Assembly (NCBI RefSeq): GCF_016785085.1
Contig: NZ_JAENHO010000005.1
Location: 620,001 to 684,000, forward strand
Direction: 5' to 3'
Length of the DNA stretch: 64,000 nt
Origin: Paractinoplanes lichenicola
Lineage (GTDB): Bacteria; Actinomycetota; Actinomycetes; Mycobacteriales; Micromonosporaceae
The stretch's first letter is position 1. Every line of letters begins with the position of its first letter. The notes beneath the pieces were generated by a model. The model was given only the letters and a program-made list of their open reading frames with translations. It did no database searches and was not told where the DNA came from. The position numbers were made by a program, and so were the translations under genes. Below are positions 44,461-53,507 of the stretch, piece after piece.

Positions 44461-45459
44461 GTGACCATCCGGGTTGGCATCAACGGCTTCGGCCGTATCG
44501 GCCGCAACTTCTTCCGGGCGGCTGCCGCCTCGGGTGCGGACATCGAGATCGTCGGCGTGAACGACCTCACCGACAACGCGACGCTCGCGCACCTGCTCAA
44601 GTACGACTCGATCCTCGGCCGCCTGGGCTCCGAGGTGAAGGCCACCGCCGACGAGATCACCGTCGGCGGCAAGACCTTCAAGGCGTTCGCCGAGAAGGAC
44701 CCGAACAACCTGCCGTGGGGCGACCTGGGCGCCGACGTCGTCATCGAGTCGACCGGCTTCTTCACCGACGCCACCAAGGCCAAGGCGCACGTCGACAAGG
44801 GCGCCAAGAAGGTCATCATCTCGGCCCCGGCCAAGAACGAGGACATCACCGTCGTCATGGGTGTCAACGACAACCTGTACGACGCCGCGCAGCACACGAT
44901 CATCTCGAACGCGTCCTGCACGACCAACTGCCTCGCGCCGATGGCCAAGGTCCTCAACGACACGATCGGCATCGAGCGTGGCCTGATGACCACGATCCAC
45001 GCCTACACGCAGGACCAGAACCTGCAGGACGGCCCGCACAAGGACCTGCGTCGCGCCCGGGCCGCCGCCCTCAACGTGGTGCCGACCTCGACCGGCGCCG
45101 CCAAGGCCGTCAGCCTGGTGCTGCCGGAGCTCAAGGGCAAGCTCGACGGCTTCGCGATGCGCGTGCCGATCCCGACCGGCTCGGCCACCGACCTGACCTT
45201 CCAGGCCGCCAAGGAGACCTCGGTGGAGGAGGTCAACGCCGCGATCAAGGCCGCCGCCGAGGGCGCGCTGCGGGGCATCCTGACCTACACCGAGGACGAG
45301 ATCGTGTCGTCGGACATCGTCACCGACCCGGCCTCCTGCATCTTCGACGCCGGCCTGACCAAGGTCATCGGCAACCAGGTCAAGGTCGTCGGCTGGTACG
45401 ACAACGAGTGGGGCTACTCGAACCGCCTCGTCGACCTGGTCAAGCTCGTCGGAGCCTGA
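44461..45459 (+). CDS. gap: Glyceraldehyde-3-phosphate dehydrogenase, type I
   Basis: Glycolytic oxidation of glyceraldehyde-3-phosphate to 1,3-bisphosphoglycerate, 332 aa. NAD-binding start MTIRVGINGFGRIGRNFFRAA; catalytic Cys in ISNASCTTNCLAPMAKVL, with His in TTIHAYTQDQNLQDGPHKDLRRARAA and the end VVGWYDNEWGYSNRLVDLV. GTG start with GAGGAG 8 nt upstream. First gene of gap-pgk-tpiA; pgk begins 5 nt after the stop. Confidence 0.98.
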   Translation: MTIRVGINGFGRIGRNFFRAAAASGADIEIVGVNDLTDNATLAHLLKYDSILGRLGSEVKATADEITVGGKTFKAFAEKDPNNLPWGDLGADVVIESTGFFTDATKAKAHVDKGAKKVIISAPAKNEDITVVMGVNDNLYDAAQHTIISNASCTTNCLAPMAKVLNDTIGIERGLMTTIHAYTQDQNLQDGPHKDLRRARAAALNVVPTSTGAAKAVSLVLPELKGKLDGFAMRVPIPTGSATDLTFQAAKETSVEEVNAAIKAAAEGALRGILTYTEDEIVSSDIVTDPASCIFDAGLTKVIGNQVKVVGWYDNEWGYSNRLVDLVKLVGA

Positions 45460-45464
45460 TCATC

Positions 45465-46661
45465 TTGAAGACTCTCGACGACCTGCTCGGCGAGGGTGTC
45501 TCGGGTCGGCGCGTGCTCGTGCGCACCGACCTGAACGTCCCGTTCGACAAGGCCAACCCGGGCGTCATCAGCGACGACGGCCGCGCCCGCGCGGTGCTGC
45601 CGACGCTGATCGCGCTGCGTGACGCGGGCGCCCGCGTCATCGTGATGTCGCACCTGGGCCGCCCCAAGGGCGCGCCCGACCCCAAATACACGCTGGAGCC
45701 GGTGGCCACCCGCCTGGGTGAGCTGCTCGGTTCGCCGGTCGTGTTCGCGACCGACACCGTTGGCGCCTCCGCTTCGGCCGCCGTCGGCGCGCTGGAGGAC
45801 GGCCAGGTGCTGCTCCTGGAGAACCTGCGGTTCAACGCAGGGGAGACCTCGAAGGACGACGCCGAGCGGGCCGCATTCGCGGGCGAGCTGGCGGCGTTCG
45901 CCGACTTCTACGTCGACGACGCGTTCGGCGCTGTGCACCGCAAGCACGCCTCGGTGTATGACGTGCCGGCGATCCTGCCGCACTACGCCGGTGGACTCGT
46001 CCTCAAGGAGGTCGAGGTTCTCAAGCGCGTGACCGAGAACCCCGAGCAGCCGTACGTGGTCGTGCTCGGCGGCTCGAAGGTCTCCGACAAGCTCGCGGTG
46101 ATCAAGGCCCTGCTGCCCAAGGTCGACAAGCTGCTCGTCGGCGGCGGCATGTGCTTCACCTTCCTCAAGGCCCAGGGTCACGAGGTCGGCAAGTCGCTGC
46201 TCGAGGACGAGATGGTCGGCACCTGCCGCGACCTGCTCTCCGAGGCCCAGGGCCGGATCGTGCTGCCGGTCGACGTGGTCGCGGCGACCGAGTTCTCGGC
46301 CGACGCCGACTCGGTGACCGTGCCCGCGTCGGAGATCCCGGCCGACCGGCTGGGTCTCGACATCGGCCCCGAGTCGGTGGCGCTGTTCGCCGAGGCCATC
46401 GGTGGCGCCAAGACCGTGTTCTGGAACGGCCCGATGGGCGTGTTCGAGCTGGCCCCGTTCGCGGCCGGCACCCGGGGCGTGGCCGAGGCGATCACCAAGA
46501 TCGACGGTTTCTCGGTCGTCGGCGGCGGCGACTCGGCCGCGGCCGTGCGCACGCTCGGCCTCGACGAGAGCGCCTTCGGGCACATCTCGACGGGTGGCGG
46601 CGCCTCCCTGGAGTACCTCGAGGGCAAGACCCTCCCCGGCATCGAAGCACTGGAGAAGTAA
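45465..46661 (+). CDS. pgk: Phosphoglycerate kinase
   Basis: 398 aa, makes ATP from 1,3-bisphosphoglycerate. TTG at 45465 is the only sensible start, 5 nt after gap: MKTLDDLLGEGVSGRRVLVRTDLNVPFD. Family motifs: SHLGRPKGAPDPKYTLEPVA, LLLENLRFNAGE, KPYVVVLGGSKVSDKL region, FWNGPMGVFE, and the nucleotide loop VVGGGDSAAAV. GGAG at 45451-45454, 10 nt upstream, lies inside the gap gene end. tpiA starts directly after the stop (TAAATG). Confidence 0.97.
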   Translation: MKTLDDLLGEGVSGRRVLVRTDLNVPFDKANPGVISDDGRARAVLPTLIALRDAGARVIVMSHLGRPKGAPDPKYTLEPVATRLGELLGSPVVFATDTVGASASAAVGALEDGQVLLLENLRFNAGETSKDDAERAAFAGELAAFADFYVDDAFGAVHRKHASVYDVPAILPHYAGGLVLKEVEVLKRVTENPEQPYVVVLGGSKVSDKLAVIKALLPKVDKLLVGGGMCFTFLKAQGHEVGKSLLEDEMVGTCRDLLSEAQGRIVLPVDVVAATEFSADADSVTVPASEIPADRLGLDIGPESVALFAEAIGGAKTVFWNGPMGVFELAPFAAGTRGVAEAITKIDGFSVVGGGDSAAAVRTLGLDESAFGHISTGGGASLEYLEGKTLPGIEALEK

Positions 46662-47450
46662 ATGGCGGACGTTCGCCGGCCCCTCATGGCCGGTAACTGG
46701 AAGATGAACCTCAACCACTTCGAGGCCAACCTTCTGGTGCAGAAGCTCGCCGCGAGCCTGAGCGAGCAGCAGCTCACCGACACCGAGGTGGCCGTGCTGC
46801 CGCCGTTCACCGACCTGCGCACCGTGCAGACCGCGGTCGACGGCGACAAGCTGAACATCGTCTACGGCGCGCAGGACATCTCGCAGCACAAGTCCGGCGC
46901 CTACACCGGTGAGATCGCCGGCTCGATGCTGGAGAAGCTGGGCTGCACCTACGTGCTGGCCGGCCACTCCGAGCGCCGCGAATACCACAACGAGGACGAC
47001 GCGCTGGTCAACGCGAAGGTGAAGGCGGCCTTCGCGAACAACCTGACGCCGATCCTCTGCGTGGGCGAGGGCCTGTCCGTCCGCGAGGAGAACGGGCACG
47101 TCGCGCACTGCACGTCGCAGGTCGACGCCGGCCTGGCCGGGCTCAAGCCCGAGCAGGTCAAGCAGATCGTGATCGCGTACGAGCCGGTCTGGGCGATCGG
47201 CACCGGCAAGACCGCGACCCCCGAGGACGCCCAGGAGGTGTGCGGGGAGATCCGGGCCCAGCTGGCCAAGTCGTACGGGGCCGAGGTGGCCGACGCCGTA
47301 CGGGTGCTCTACGGCGGCTCGGTCAAGGCGGCCAACATCGCCTCGATCATGGCCAAGCCCGACGTGGACGGCGCCCTCATCGGGGGCGCGAGCCTGGACG
47401 CCGAGGAGTTCGCCTCGATCGCCCGGTTCCGCGAGCACGTAGCCCGCTAG
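46662..47450 (+). CDS. tpiA: Triose-phosphate isomerase
   Basis: 262 aa TIM barrel converting dihydroxyacetone phosphate and glyceraldehyde-3-phosphate. Residues seen: MAGNWKMNLNHFEANLL (catalytic Lys), VLAGHSERREYHNEDD (catalytic His), VIAYEPVWAIGTGKTATPEDAQE (catalytic Glu with loop 6), and the phosphate-binding VLYGGSVKAANI with LIGGASLDAEEF. Contiguous with pgk; a perfect 12-bp hairpin follows its stop, closing the gap-pgk-tpiA unit. Confidence 0.98.
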   Translation: MADVRRPLMAGNWKMNLNHFEANLLVQKLAASLSEQQLTDTEVAVLPPFTDLRTVQTAVDGDKLNIVYGAQDISQHKSGAYTGEIAGSMLEKLGCTYVLAGHSERREYHNEDDALVNAKVKAAFANNLTPILCVGEGLSVREENGHVAHCTSQVDAGLAGLKPEQVKQIVIAYEPVWAIGTGKTATPEDAQEVCGEIRAQLAKSYGAEVADAVRVLYGGSVKAANIASIMAKPDVDGALIGGASLDAEEFASIARFREHVAR

Positions 47451-47459
47451 CAACTGCGC

Positions 47460-47488
47460 GTGCCCGGGCGCACCACGCGCCCGGGCAC
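47460..47488 (+). terminator. Hairpin terminator after tpiA
   Basis: GTGCCCGGGCGC (47460-47471), loop ACCAC, GCGCCCGGGCAC (47477-47488): a perfect 12-bp stem 9 nt after the tpiA stop. TATTGT (47494-47499) just after it could be the -10 of a secG promoter. Confidence 0.78.
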
Positions 47489-47537
47489 AAGCTATTGTTG
47501 GACGGCTCCTGTGCCCTTCGAGAGGAATGACCCGACC

Positions 47538-47795
47538 ATGCCGATGTGGTTCGCGTACACGCTGATCTCGTTGCTGGTCCTCACCAGCTTCCTGCTCACC
47601 CTGCTGATCCTGCTGCACCGCGGCAAGGGCGGCGGCATGTCGAGCATGTTCGGCGGCGGCGTGACGTCCAGCCTGGCCGGTTCCTCGGTCGCGGAGAAGA
47701 ACCTCGATCGCTACACCGTGCTGGTGGGCATCGTCTGGTTCGCCTGCATCGTCGGCCTCGGCCTGTGGATGCGGGTGTCCCTTCCGGGCTCCTGA
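47538..47795 (+). CDS. secG: Preprotein translocase subunit SecG
   Basis: 85 aa inner-membrane protein of the Sec translocon. Two membrane segments: FAYTLISLLVLTSFLLTLLILL near residues 4-26 and YTVLVGIVWFACIVGLGLWM near 61-80. The loop between them, HRGKGGGMSSMFGGGVTSSLAGSSVAEKNLDR, is the conserved SecG Gly-rich segment. The position next to tpiA is conserved in actinobacteria. AGAGGA is 11 nt upstream of the ATG. A hairpin terminator with a T-run follows. Confidence 0.95.
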   Translation: MPMWFAYTLISLLVLTSFLLTLLILLHRGKGGGMSSMFGGGVTSSLAGSSVAEKNLDRYTVLVGIVWFACIVGLGLWMRVSLPGS

Positions 47796-47846
47796 TTTTC
47801 CTTACGTCCCCGTTCTTTCTTACGGAGCGTAATAGTCGTAGACTCT

Positions 47847-47884
47847 GCCGCGCGTCCGGTTCTGCCGGGCGCGCGGCGTTTTTA
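47847..47884 (+). terminator. Intrinsic terminator of secG
   Basis: GCCGCGCGTCCGG (47847-47859), 5-nt loop, CCGGGCGCGCGGC (47865-47877), then GTTTTTA. 13-bp stem with one G-U pair and a real T-run. Confidence 0.92.
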
Positions 47885-47949
47885 TGTTCTGTTTCGGCCT
47901 GATTTCCGGCCCTCGACAACCAGCGCCCCTCGAGACAGGAGTTGCGTCC

Positions 47950-48294
47950 GTGTCCAGTGGCAGTGCGATCCGCGGCAGCCGTGTCGGCTCGTCCCCGGTC
48001 CGCCCCGACGAGCGCAGTGAGCCCGCCCCACGGCGGGAGGTGACCTACTTCTGCGCGGCCGGGCACGCCAGTCAGATCCTGTTCGCGGCCGAGGCGTCGC
48101 CGCCCGACGCGTGGGACTGCCCGCGCTGCGGCCAGCCCGCCGGCCTCGACCGCGAGAAGCCGCCGGGCCGGATGCGGGCCGAGCCCTACAAGTCGCATCT
48201 GGCGTACGTCAAGGAGCGACGGTCCGACGAGGACGGTGCCCGCATCCTCGAGGAGGCGCTGGCCAAGCTGCGCCAGCGTCGCGGACGCGGCTAG
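47950..48294 (+). CDS. rbpA: RNA polymerase-binding protein RbpA
   Basis: Actinobacterial transcription factor that stabilises RNA polymerase with group 1/2 sigma factors and aids promoter melting, 114 aa. GTG 47950 gives the conserved start MSSGSAIRGSRVGSSP. Core Zn-binding domain: YFCAAGHASQ and WDCPRCGQPAG (Cys35, His39, Cys57, Cys60). Sigma-interaction domain: YKSHLAYVKERRSDEDGARILEEALAKL. Single gene between the secG terminator and a convergent GNAT gene whose stop codon overlaps its own by 4 nt. Confidence 0.95.
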   Translation: MSSGSAIRGSRVGSSPVRPDERSEPAPRREVTYFCAAGHASQILFAAEASPPDAWDCPRCGQPAGLDREKPPGRMRAEPYKSHLAYVKERRSDEDGARILEEALAKLRQRRGRG

Positions 48295-48890
48295 ACGGCC
48301 GTCTCGCGCCCTAGATAGAGCGCGTGCGGCTCGGACGGCACCGGGATGGTCTGGAAGCCCAGCCGGGCGTAGAAGGCCTGCGCCGCGGTGTTGGCCGGGG
48401 CGACGCCCAGGTGCACCCGTGGCGCCCCGGCCGCGTGCAGGCCGGCCAGGAACGACCACATCAGCCCGCGTCCGTGCCCCCGGCCCTGCCACTCCGGCAA
48501 CAGGTCGATGTGCAGGTGCGCGGGATAGCCCGCCAGTTCGGGCACGAGCATGCGCTCGGGGTCGTGGTGCAGGCCCAGCCACATCTCGTCGCGCGGGTCG
48601 TCGCCGTACCGGCCGGCCGTCACGGGCAGCCACTCGGTGCGGTAACGCTTGACGAAGGCGGCCGTGTCGGTGGTGCCGACGACGTAGCCGACCGCGTTGC
48701 CGTGCCCGTCGTCCAGGATGCGGGCGGTCTCGGGCTCCAGCACGACGTACGGCGCGGCGAAGATGTCGCCGACCAGCCGGTCGGAGCTGTTCTGCCCGCG
48801 CGCGTCACCCCCGGCGTCGGCGGTGCGGACGCAGATGTCGTAGACGGCGTCGAGGTCGGTGGGCCGGTAAGCGCGGATCTCTGGGTGCAC
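48291..48890 (-). CDS. GNAT acetyltransferase
   Basis: 199 aa single-domain N-acetyltransferase. Start HPEIRAYRPTDLDAVYDICVRTADAGGDAR is typical of a GNAT subgroup with an N-terminal extended helix. Acetyl-CoA motif: HLHIDLLPEWQGRGHGRGLMWSFLAGL (Q-G-R-G-H-G), followed by VAPANTAAQAFYARLGFQTI. GTG start at 48890. Substrate unknown. The 3' end overlaps convergent rbpA by 4 nt. Confidence 0.9.
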   Translation of the reverse strand: MHPEIRAYRPTDLDAVYDICVRTADAGGDARGQNSSDRLVGDIFAAPYVVLEPETARILDDGHGNAVGYVVGTTDTAAFVKRYRTEWLPVTAGRYGDDPRDEMWLGLHHDPERMLVPELAGYPAHLHIDLLPEWQGRGHGRGLMWSFLAGLHAAGAPRVHLGVAPANTAAQAFYARLGFQTIPVPSEPHALYLGRETAV

Positions 48891-48930
48891 CCCGGAATTC
48901 TATGATCCGGGGTGCACCCGAGCTCGGGGA

Positions 48931-49665
48931 CTAGTTGACCGCGGCCGCGGCCGCCTTGTCGAGCAGCCAGTAGGTCTTCACCGTGCCGGTGGCCTGCGCC
49001 GCGGGCAGCAGCTTGTCGCCGTTGAGGGCCCGGCCGATCGCGTCGGACTTGTCGGGGCCGGCCGCGATCAGCCACACCTCGTACGCGGACTGGATCGCCG
49101 GCATGGTCAGCGTGATCCGGGTCGGCGGCGGCTTCGGGCTGTTGTGGACGGCCGCGGTCGTGCTCGCGGTCTCGTTGAGCACCGGGTGCTCGGGGAACAG
49201 CGAAGCGACGTGGCCGTCCTCGCCGACGCCGAGCATCAGCACGTCGAACGGGGGCAGGTCGGCCCCGCCGAGGTGCAGCTCCTGGGCGTACCGGGCGGCG
49301 GCCGCCTCGGCGTCCTCGCCGTCCGGGCCGTCCGCGGCGGGCATGGCGTGCACCCGGGCCGGGTCGAGCGGCAGCGCGTCGAGCAGGGCCTCGCGGGCCT
49401 GGGTCTCGTTGCGCTCGGGGTCGCCCGCGGGCAGGAACCGCTCGTCGCCCCAATACAGGTCCACCTGCGACCAGTTGACCGCGGCCGCCTCGGGCAGGCC
49501 CGGCAGCGCGGCCAGCACCCGCTTGGCGATGCGGCCGCCGGTCAGCACCACGCCGGCCGAGCCGCGCTCGGCCTGCGCGTCCACGATCTTTGCGACCAGG
49601 CGGGACGCCACCGTCGCGGCCAGGGTGTCGACGTCCGGCACCACCACGACCAGGGTCTTGCTCAC
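48931..49665 (-). CDS. pgl: 6-phosphogluconolactonase
   Basis: Hydrolyses 6-phosphogluconolactone, second step of the oxidative pentose phosphate path, 244 aa. GTG at 49665 (MSKTLVVVVPDVDTLAA) has AGGAG 9 nt upstream; the longer frame from 49707 is not conserved. Motifs: VVLTGGRIAKRVL, VDLYWGDERFLPAGDPERNE, FDVLMLGVGEDGHVASLFPEHP. Last gene of the minus-strand set tkt-tal / zwf-opcA-pgl. Confidence 0.96.
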   Translation of the reverse strand: MSKTLVVVVPDVDTLAATVASRLVAKIVDAQAERGSAGVVLTGGRIAKRVLAALPGLPEAAAVNWSQVDLYWGDERFLPAGDPERNETQAREALLDALPLDPARVHAMPAADGPDGEDAEAAAARYAQELHLGGADLPPFDVLMLGVGEDGHVASLFPEHPVLNETASTTAAVHNSPKPPPTRITLTMPAIQSAYEVWLIAAGPDKSDAIGRALNGDKLLPAAQATGTVKTYWLLDKAAAAAVN

Positions 49666-49738
49666 TTGGGGGTTCTCCTGTCGCGTCAAAGACGATGGGC
49701 CGCCCACCGGTTCGGCGGACGGCCCCTGAACGAACTTG

Positions 49739-50752
49739 TTATGCGGCTGATCCGCCCGGGCCCGCCATGGCGCCCTCCTCGTCGGCCTTGGCCGCCAGCG
49801 CCGGGTCCTTCCACACGTGCACGCGCATCGGCGGCCGGTGGTCGAGACCGGACACCCCGGCCATCGCGCCGAGCGCGTCGGCGTAGATCTGGTCGGCGTC
49901 GAGCCGGCGCAGCTCCTCGGCCAGCTCGTCGCCGACCGGCCGCTTGGGCAGCGGCATGTAGCGGTCCTCCTGGCCGGTGCGGCTGAACAGCGCGGTGTTC
50001 TCCTCGCGGGTCACCGTCACCGTGTCGCCGTTGGCGCAGAGCAGCTGTACCGAGTGCATCCGCGGGGCGCGCTCGGCCGCCTGCAGCTCGGGCACGATGC
50101 CCAGCCGGGACTGCAGCCAGCCCTTCATCAGCCAGGCCGTCGGGTCCTTGCTCGGCGCCACGATGGTCGCGCCGACGACGCGCTCCTCGGTGGTGTCGAA
50201 GGCCCCGGCGACCAGGGTGCGCCACAGGGTGATGCGGGTCCAGGTGAGGTCGGTGTCGCCGGGCGCGTAGTCGGCGGCCCGCTGCCGCAGGGCGGCCACC
50301 GGGTCGGGCGCCTGCGCGCAGTCGGTGATCCGGCGGTCGGCCACCACGCCGAGGAAGTCGTTGGCGATGGTGTCCGGCGGCTCCTGATGCCACCAGCTGA
50401 CGACCGGGACGTCCGGCGCGAGCAGCGGCATGACCACCGACTCGGCGTGCAGCGCGAGCCGGCCGTACATGCGCATCACGACCGCCTCGGCCGGGCCGAG
50501 CCGGCCACCGACGACGATCTCGGCGTCGAGGCGGCTGCGGCCCTCGAGGTCGGAGCGCACCACGATGAGCAGCCGGCACGGGTGCGCGGCGGCGGCGATC
50601 GTGGCGGCCGCCTCGGCCTCGCGGACCTTCTTCTCCTCGACCACGGCGACCAGGGTCAGGGCGAGCCCGGAGGCCACCCCGCCGGCGCTGCGTCGCTCGG
50701 CCGCGAGCGCCTTGACCACCTCGTTGCCGGTGGTGTCCCACAAGCCGATCAT
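49739..50752 (-). CDS. opcA: Glucose-6-phosphate dehydrogenase assembly protein OpcA
   Basis: 337 aa actinobacterial/cyanobacterial partner of Zwf that helps form the active dehydrogenase. Start MIGLWDTTGNEVVKALAAERRSAGG; conserved segments HPCRLLIVVRSDLEG, LLAPDVPVVSWWHQEPPD, and DYAPGDTDLTWTRITLWRTLVAGAFD. The ATG at 50752 overlaps the zwf stop (ATGA), so the two are co-translated in about equal amounts. The longer frame upstream runs through zwf in another frame and is not real. Confidence 0.95.
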   Translation of the reverse strand: MIGLWDTTGNEVVKALAAERRSAGGVASGLALTLVAVVEEKKVREAEAAATIAAAAHPCRLLIVVRSDLEGRSRLDAEIVVGGRLGPAEAVVMRMYGRLALHAESVVMPLLAPDVPVVSWWHQEPPDTIANDFLGVVADRRITDCAQAPDPVAALRQRAADYAPGDTDLTWTRITLWRTLVAGAFDTTEERVVGATIVAPSKDPTAWLMKGWLQSRLGIVPELQAAERAPRMHSVQLLCANGDTVTVTREENTALFSRTGQEDRYMPLPKRPVGDELAEELRRLDADQIYADALGAMAGVSGLDHRPPMRVHVWKDPALAAKADEEGAMAGPGGSAA

Positions 50753-52275
50753 GCTCGCCTCCAGGCCCGGCCCTCGCGGGCCAGCATCTCGTCCGAAGCG
50801 CGCGGGCCCCACTCGCCGGCCCGGTAGGGCTCGGGCTTGGTGCCCGCCCACGCGGCCTCCAGCGGGTCGATGACCTGCCAGCTCTGCTCGATCTCGGCGG
50901 CGTCCGGGAACAGGGTCCGGTCGCCGACCAGCACGTCCAGGACCAGGCGCTCGTACGCCTCGGGGCTGGACTCGGTGAACGCCTCGCCGTACTGGAAGTC
51001 CATCGCGATGTCGCGGACCTCCATCGTGGTGCCGGGCACCTTGGAGCCGTATTTCAGCACCACGCCCTCGTCGGGCTGCACGCGGATGACCAGCTGGTTG
51101 TGGCCCAGCATCTCCACGTCGGCCGGGTCGAACGGCAGGTGCGGCGCCTTCTTGAAGAGGATCGCGATCTCGGTCACCCGGCGCGGCATGCGCTTGCCGA
51201 CGCGCACGTAGAAGGGGACCTCGGCCCAGCGCCTGTTCTGGATGCCGAGGCGAACCGCCGCGTACGTCTCCGTGGTGGAGTCGGCCGGGATGTTCTTCTC
51301 CTCCAGGTAGCCCACCGCGCGCTCGCCGGCGACCCAGCCCGGCAGGTATTGCCCGCGCACCGAGCCCTGGGAGATGTCCTTGGGGATGGCGATCGCCTTG
51401 AGGACCTTCAACTTCTCGGCCCGTACGTCGTCGGGGTCGAAGCTCGTCGGCTCCTCCATCGCGACCAGGGCGAGCAGCTGCAGCAGGTGGTTCTGCAGCA
51501 CGTCGCGCGCGGCGCCGGACGCGTCGTAGAACGCGGCGCGGGTGCCGATGCCGACGTCCTCGGCCATCGTGATCTGCACGGAGTCGACGTATTTGGAGTT
51601 CCACACCGGCTCGAACAGGCTGTTGGCGAAGCGCAGGGCCAAGATGTTTTGGACCGTCTCTTTGCCCAGGTAGTGGTCGATGCGGTAGACGTCGCCGGGC
51701 GTGAAGACCTCGTCGACCAGCTGGTTGAGCGAGATGGCGGTCTGCAGGTCGTTGCCGAACGGCTTCTCGACCACGACCCGGCGCCAGCCGCCGGACTTGG
51801 CGTTGTCGGCCATCCCCGTGCGGGCGAGCTGGTTGAGCACCAGCGGGAACGCGGCGGGCGGGATGGAGAAGTAGAAGGCGGCGTTGCCGGGGATGCCGTT
51901 GCGCTCGCGCAGGTCGTCGAGCGTCTCGGCCAGGCTGTCGAACGCGGCGTCGTCGTCGAACGAGCCCGGAACGAACTGGAACTGGCTGGCCAGACGCTGC
52001 CAGACGTCCTCGCGCCACGGGGTCCGGGCGCCCTTCTTCGCCGCCTCGTACGCCAGCGACTCGAAGTCGCCGTCGCCCCAGTCGCGGCGGGCGAAGCCCA
52101 GAACCACGAAACCGGGCGGCAGCAGACCGCGGTTGGCCAGGTCGTAGACGGCCGGGATGAGCTTCTTTCGGGACAGGTCACCGGTGACTCCGAAGATCAC
52201 CAGAGCGCACGGCTCCGGGATCCGGGGAAGCCTGCGGTCCTGTGCGGTACGCAGCGGATTGCCCACGTGGTCCAT
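50749..52275 (-). CDS. zwf: Glucose-6-phosphate 1-dehydrogenase
   Basis: Entry enzyme of the oxidative pentose phosphate path, makes NADPH, 508 aa. NADP-binding start CALVIFGVTGDLSRKKLIPAVYDLANRGLL, the substrate-binding active site RIDHYLGKETVQNILALRFAN (Lys and His), and VVVEKPFGND. The C-terminal DPFPKxx-like end differs as usual in actinobacteria. Overlaps opcA by 4 nt. A 13-bp hairpin separates it from the end of tal, so zwf-opcA-pgl may be transcribed from a promoter in the 84-nt gap or by read-through. Confidence 0.98.
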   Translation of the reverse strand: MDHVGNPLRTAQDRRLPRIPEPCALVIFGVTGDLSRKKLIPAVYDLANRGLLPPGFVVLGFARRDWGDGDFESLAYEAAKKGARTPWREDVWQRLASQFQFVPGSFDDDAAFDSLAETLDDLRERNGIPGNAAFYFSIPPAAFPLVLNQLARTGMADNAKSGGWRRVVVEKPFGNDLQTAISLNQLVDEVFTPGDVYRIDHYLGKETVQNILALRFANSLFEPVWNSKYVDSVQITMAEDVGIGTRAAFYDASGAARDVLQNHLLQLLALVAMEEPTSFDPDDVRAEKLKVLKAIAIPKDISQGSVRGQYLPGWVAGERAVGYLEEKNIPADSTTETYAAVRLGIQNRRWAEVPFYVRVGKRMPRRVTEIAILFKKAPHLPFDPADVEMLGHNQLVIRVQPDEGVVLKYGSKVPGTTMEVRDIAMDFQYGEAFTESSPEAYERLVLDVLVGDRTLFPDAAEIEQSWQVIDPLEAAWAGTKPEPYRAGEWGPRASDEMLAREGRAWRRA

Positions 52276-52321
52276 CCTGCCAGTTTTCGGTGTCGAGCAA
52301 GTGTCTTAGCAGGGACAAGGC

Positions 52322-52351
52322 GAAGGGGACTCGCGTCAGCGAGTCCCCTTC
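52322..52351 (-). terminator. Hairpin between tal and zwf
   Basis: GAAGGGGACTCGC (52322-52334), loop GTCA, GCGAGTCCCCTTC (52339-52351): a perfect 13-bp stem, 9 nt after the tal stop on the minus strand. The sequence after it (GCCTTGTCCC) is not T-rich, so termination may be partial. Confidence 0.75.
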
Positions 52352-52359
52352 TCATGTCA

Positions 52360-53496
52360 TCAGGCCGCGTCGCTCGGGTTGCTCGAGCCCTTGGCCGCTG
52401 CCTTGAGCGACTTGTCGACGCCCTCGAGCAGCTCCTTCCAGCTGGCCTCGAACTTGTCGACGCCCTCGTCCTCGAGCACCTTGAAGACGTCGGGCAGGTC
52501 GACGCCGACCGTGCCGAGGTCGGCGAAGACCTGCTTGGCGGCCGCGTACGAGCCGGTCACCGCGTCGGCACGGGTCTCACCGTGGTCGGCGAACGCGTGG
52601 ATCACGGACTCGGGCATGGTGTTGACCGTGCCCGGAGCCACCAGCTCCTCGACGTAGATGGTGTCCTTGTACTCCGGGTTCTTGGTGGAGGTGGACGCCC
52701 ACAGCGGACGCTGCGGCTGGGCGCCGGCGGCCGCGAGGGCCTTCCACCGGTCGGTGCCGAAGACTTCCTCGTACGCCTCGTAGGCGAGCTGGGCGTTGGC
52801 GATGGCCGCCTTGCCCTTGAGCGCCTTGGCCTCGTCGCTGCCGATCTTGTCGAGCCGCTTGTCGATCTCCGAGTCCACGCGGGAGACGAAGAACGACGCC
52901 ACCGAGCCGATCTTGGTGATGTCGTGGCCGTTGGCCTTGGCCTGCTCGATGCCGTCGAGGAACGCGTCCATGACCTGGCGGTAGCGCTCGTTCGAGAAGA
53001 TCAGGGTCACGTTGACGCTGATGCCCGCGGCCAGCACCTGGGTGATCGCCGGCAGGCCGGCCAGGGTCGCCGGGATCTTGATGTACAGGTTCTCCCGGTC
53101 GACGAGCCACCAGAGCGTCTTGGCCTCGGCCACGGTGCTCTCGGTCTCGTGCGCCTTGCGCGGGTCGACCTCGATGGACACGCGGCCGTCGACACCGTTG
53201 GAGGCGTCGTAGGCCGGGCGCTCGACGTCGCACGCGTCCCGCACGTCACGGCCGGTCATCAGGCGTACGGCCTCTTCGACCGTGACGCCCTGCCGGGCCA
53301 GGTCCTTGAGCTGCTCGTCGTACGCGTCGGCGTCGGACAGCGCCTTCTGGAAGATGCTCGGGTTGGTCGTCACGCCGACCACGTGCTGCTCGTTCAGCAT
53401 CTTCTTCAGCGAGCCGGTGGTCAGCCGGGGACGGGAGAGGTCGTCGAGCCACACCGCCACACCAGCGGCGGAGAGCTCACCAAGCCTGTCGGTCAT
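52360..53496 (-). CDS. tal: Transaldolase
   Basis: Moves the dihydroxyacetone unit between sugar phosphates, non-oxidative pentose phosphate path, 378 aa (actinobacterial TalB-like length). Start MTDRLGELSAAGVAVWLDDLSRPRL; VVGVTTNPSIFQKAL; Schiff-base Lys in RENLYIKIPATLAGLPA; VNVTLIFSNERY; LWASTSTKNPEYKDTIYVEELVAPGTVNTMPE. The ATG is 11 nt after the tkt stop, so tkt and tal are one operon. Confidence 0.98.
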   Translation of the reverse strand: MTDRLGELSAAGVAVWLDDLSRPRLTTGSLKKMLNEQHVVGVTTNPSIFQKALSDADAYDEQLKDLARQGVTVEEAVRLMTGRDVRDACDVERPAYDASNGVDGRVSIEVDPRKAHETESTVAEAKTLWWLVDRENLYIKIPATLAGLPAITQVLAAGISVNVTLIFSNERYRQVMDAFLDGIEQAKANGHDITKIGSVASFFVSRVDSEIDKRLDKIGSDEAKALKGKAAIANAQLAYEAYEEVFGTDRWKALAAAGAQPQRPLWASTSTKNPEYKDTIYVEELVAPGTVNTMPESVIHAFADHGETRADAVTGSYAAAKQVFADLGTVGVDLPDVFKVLEDEGVDKFEASWKELLEGVDKSLKAAAKGSSNPSDAA

Positions 53497-53507
53497 GTTC
53501 CTACTCC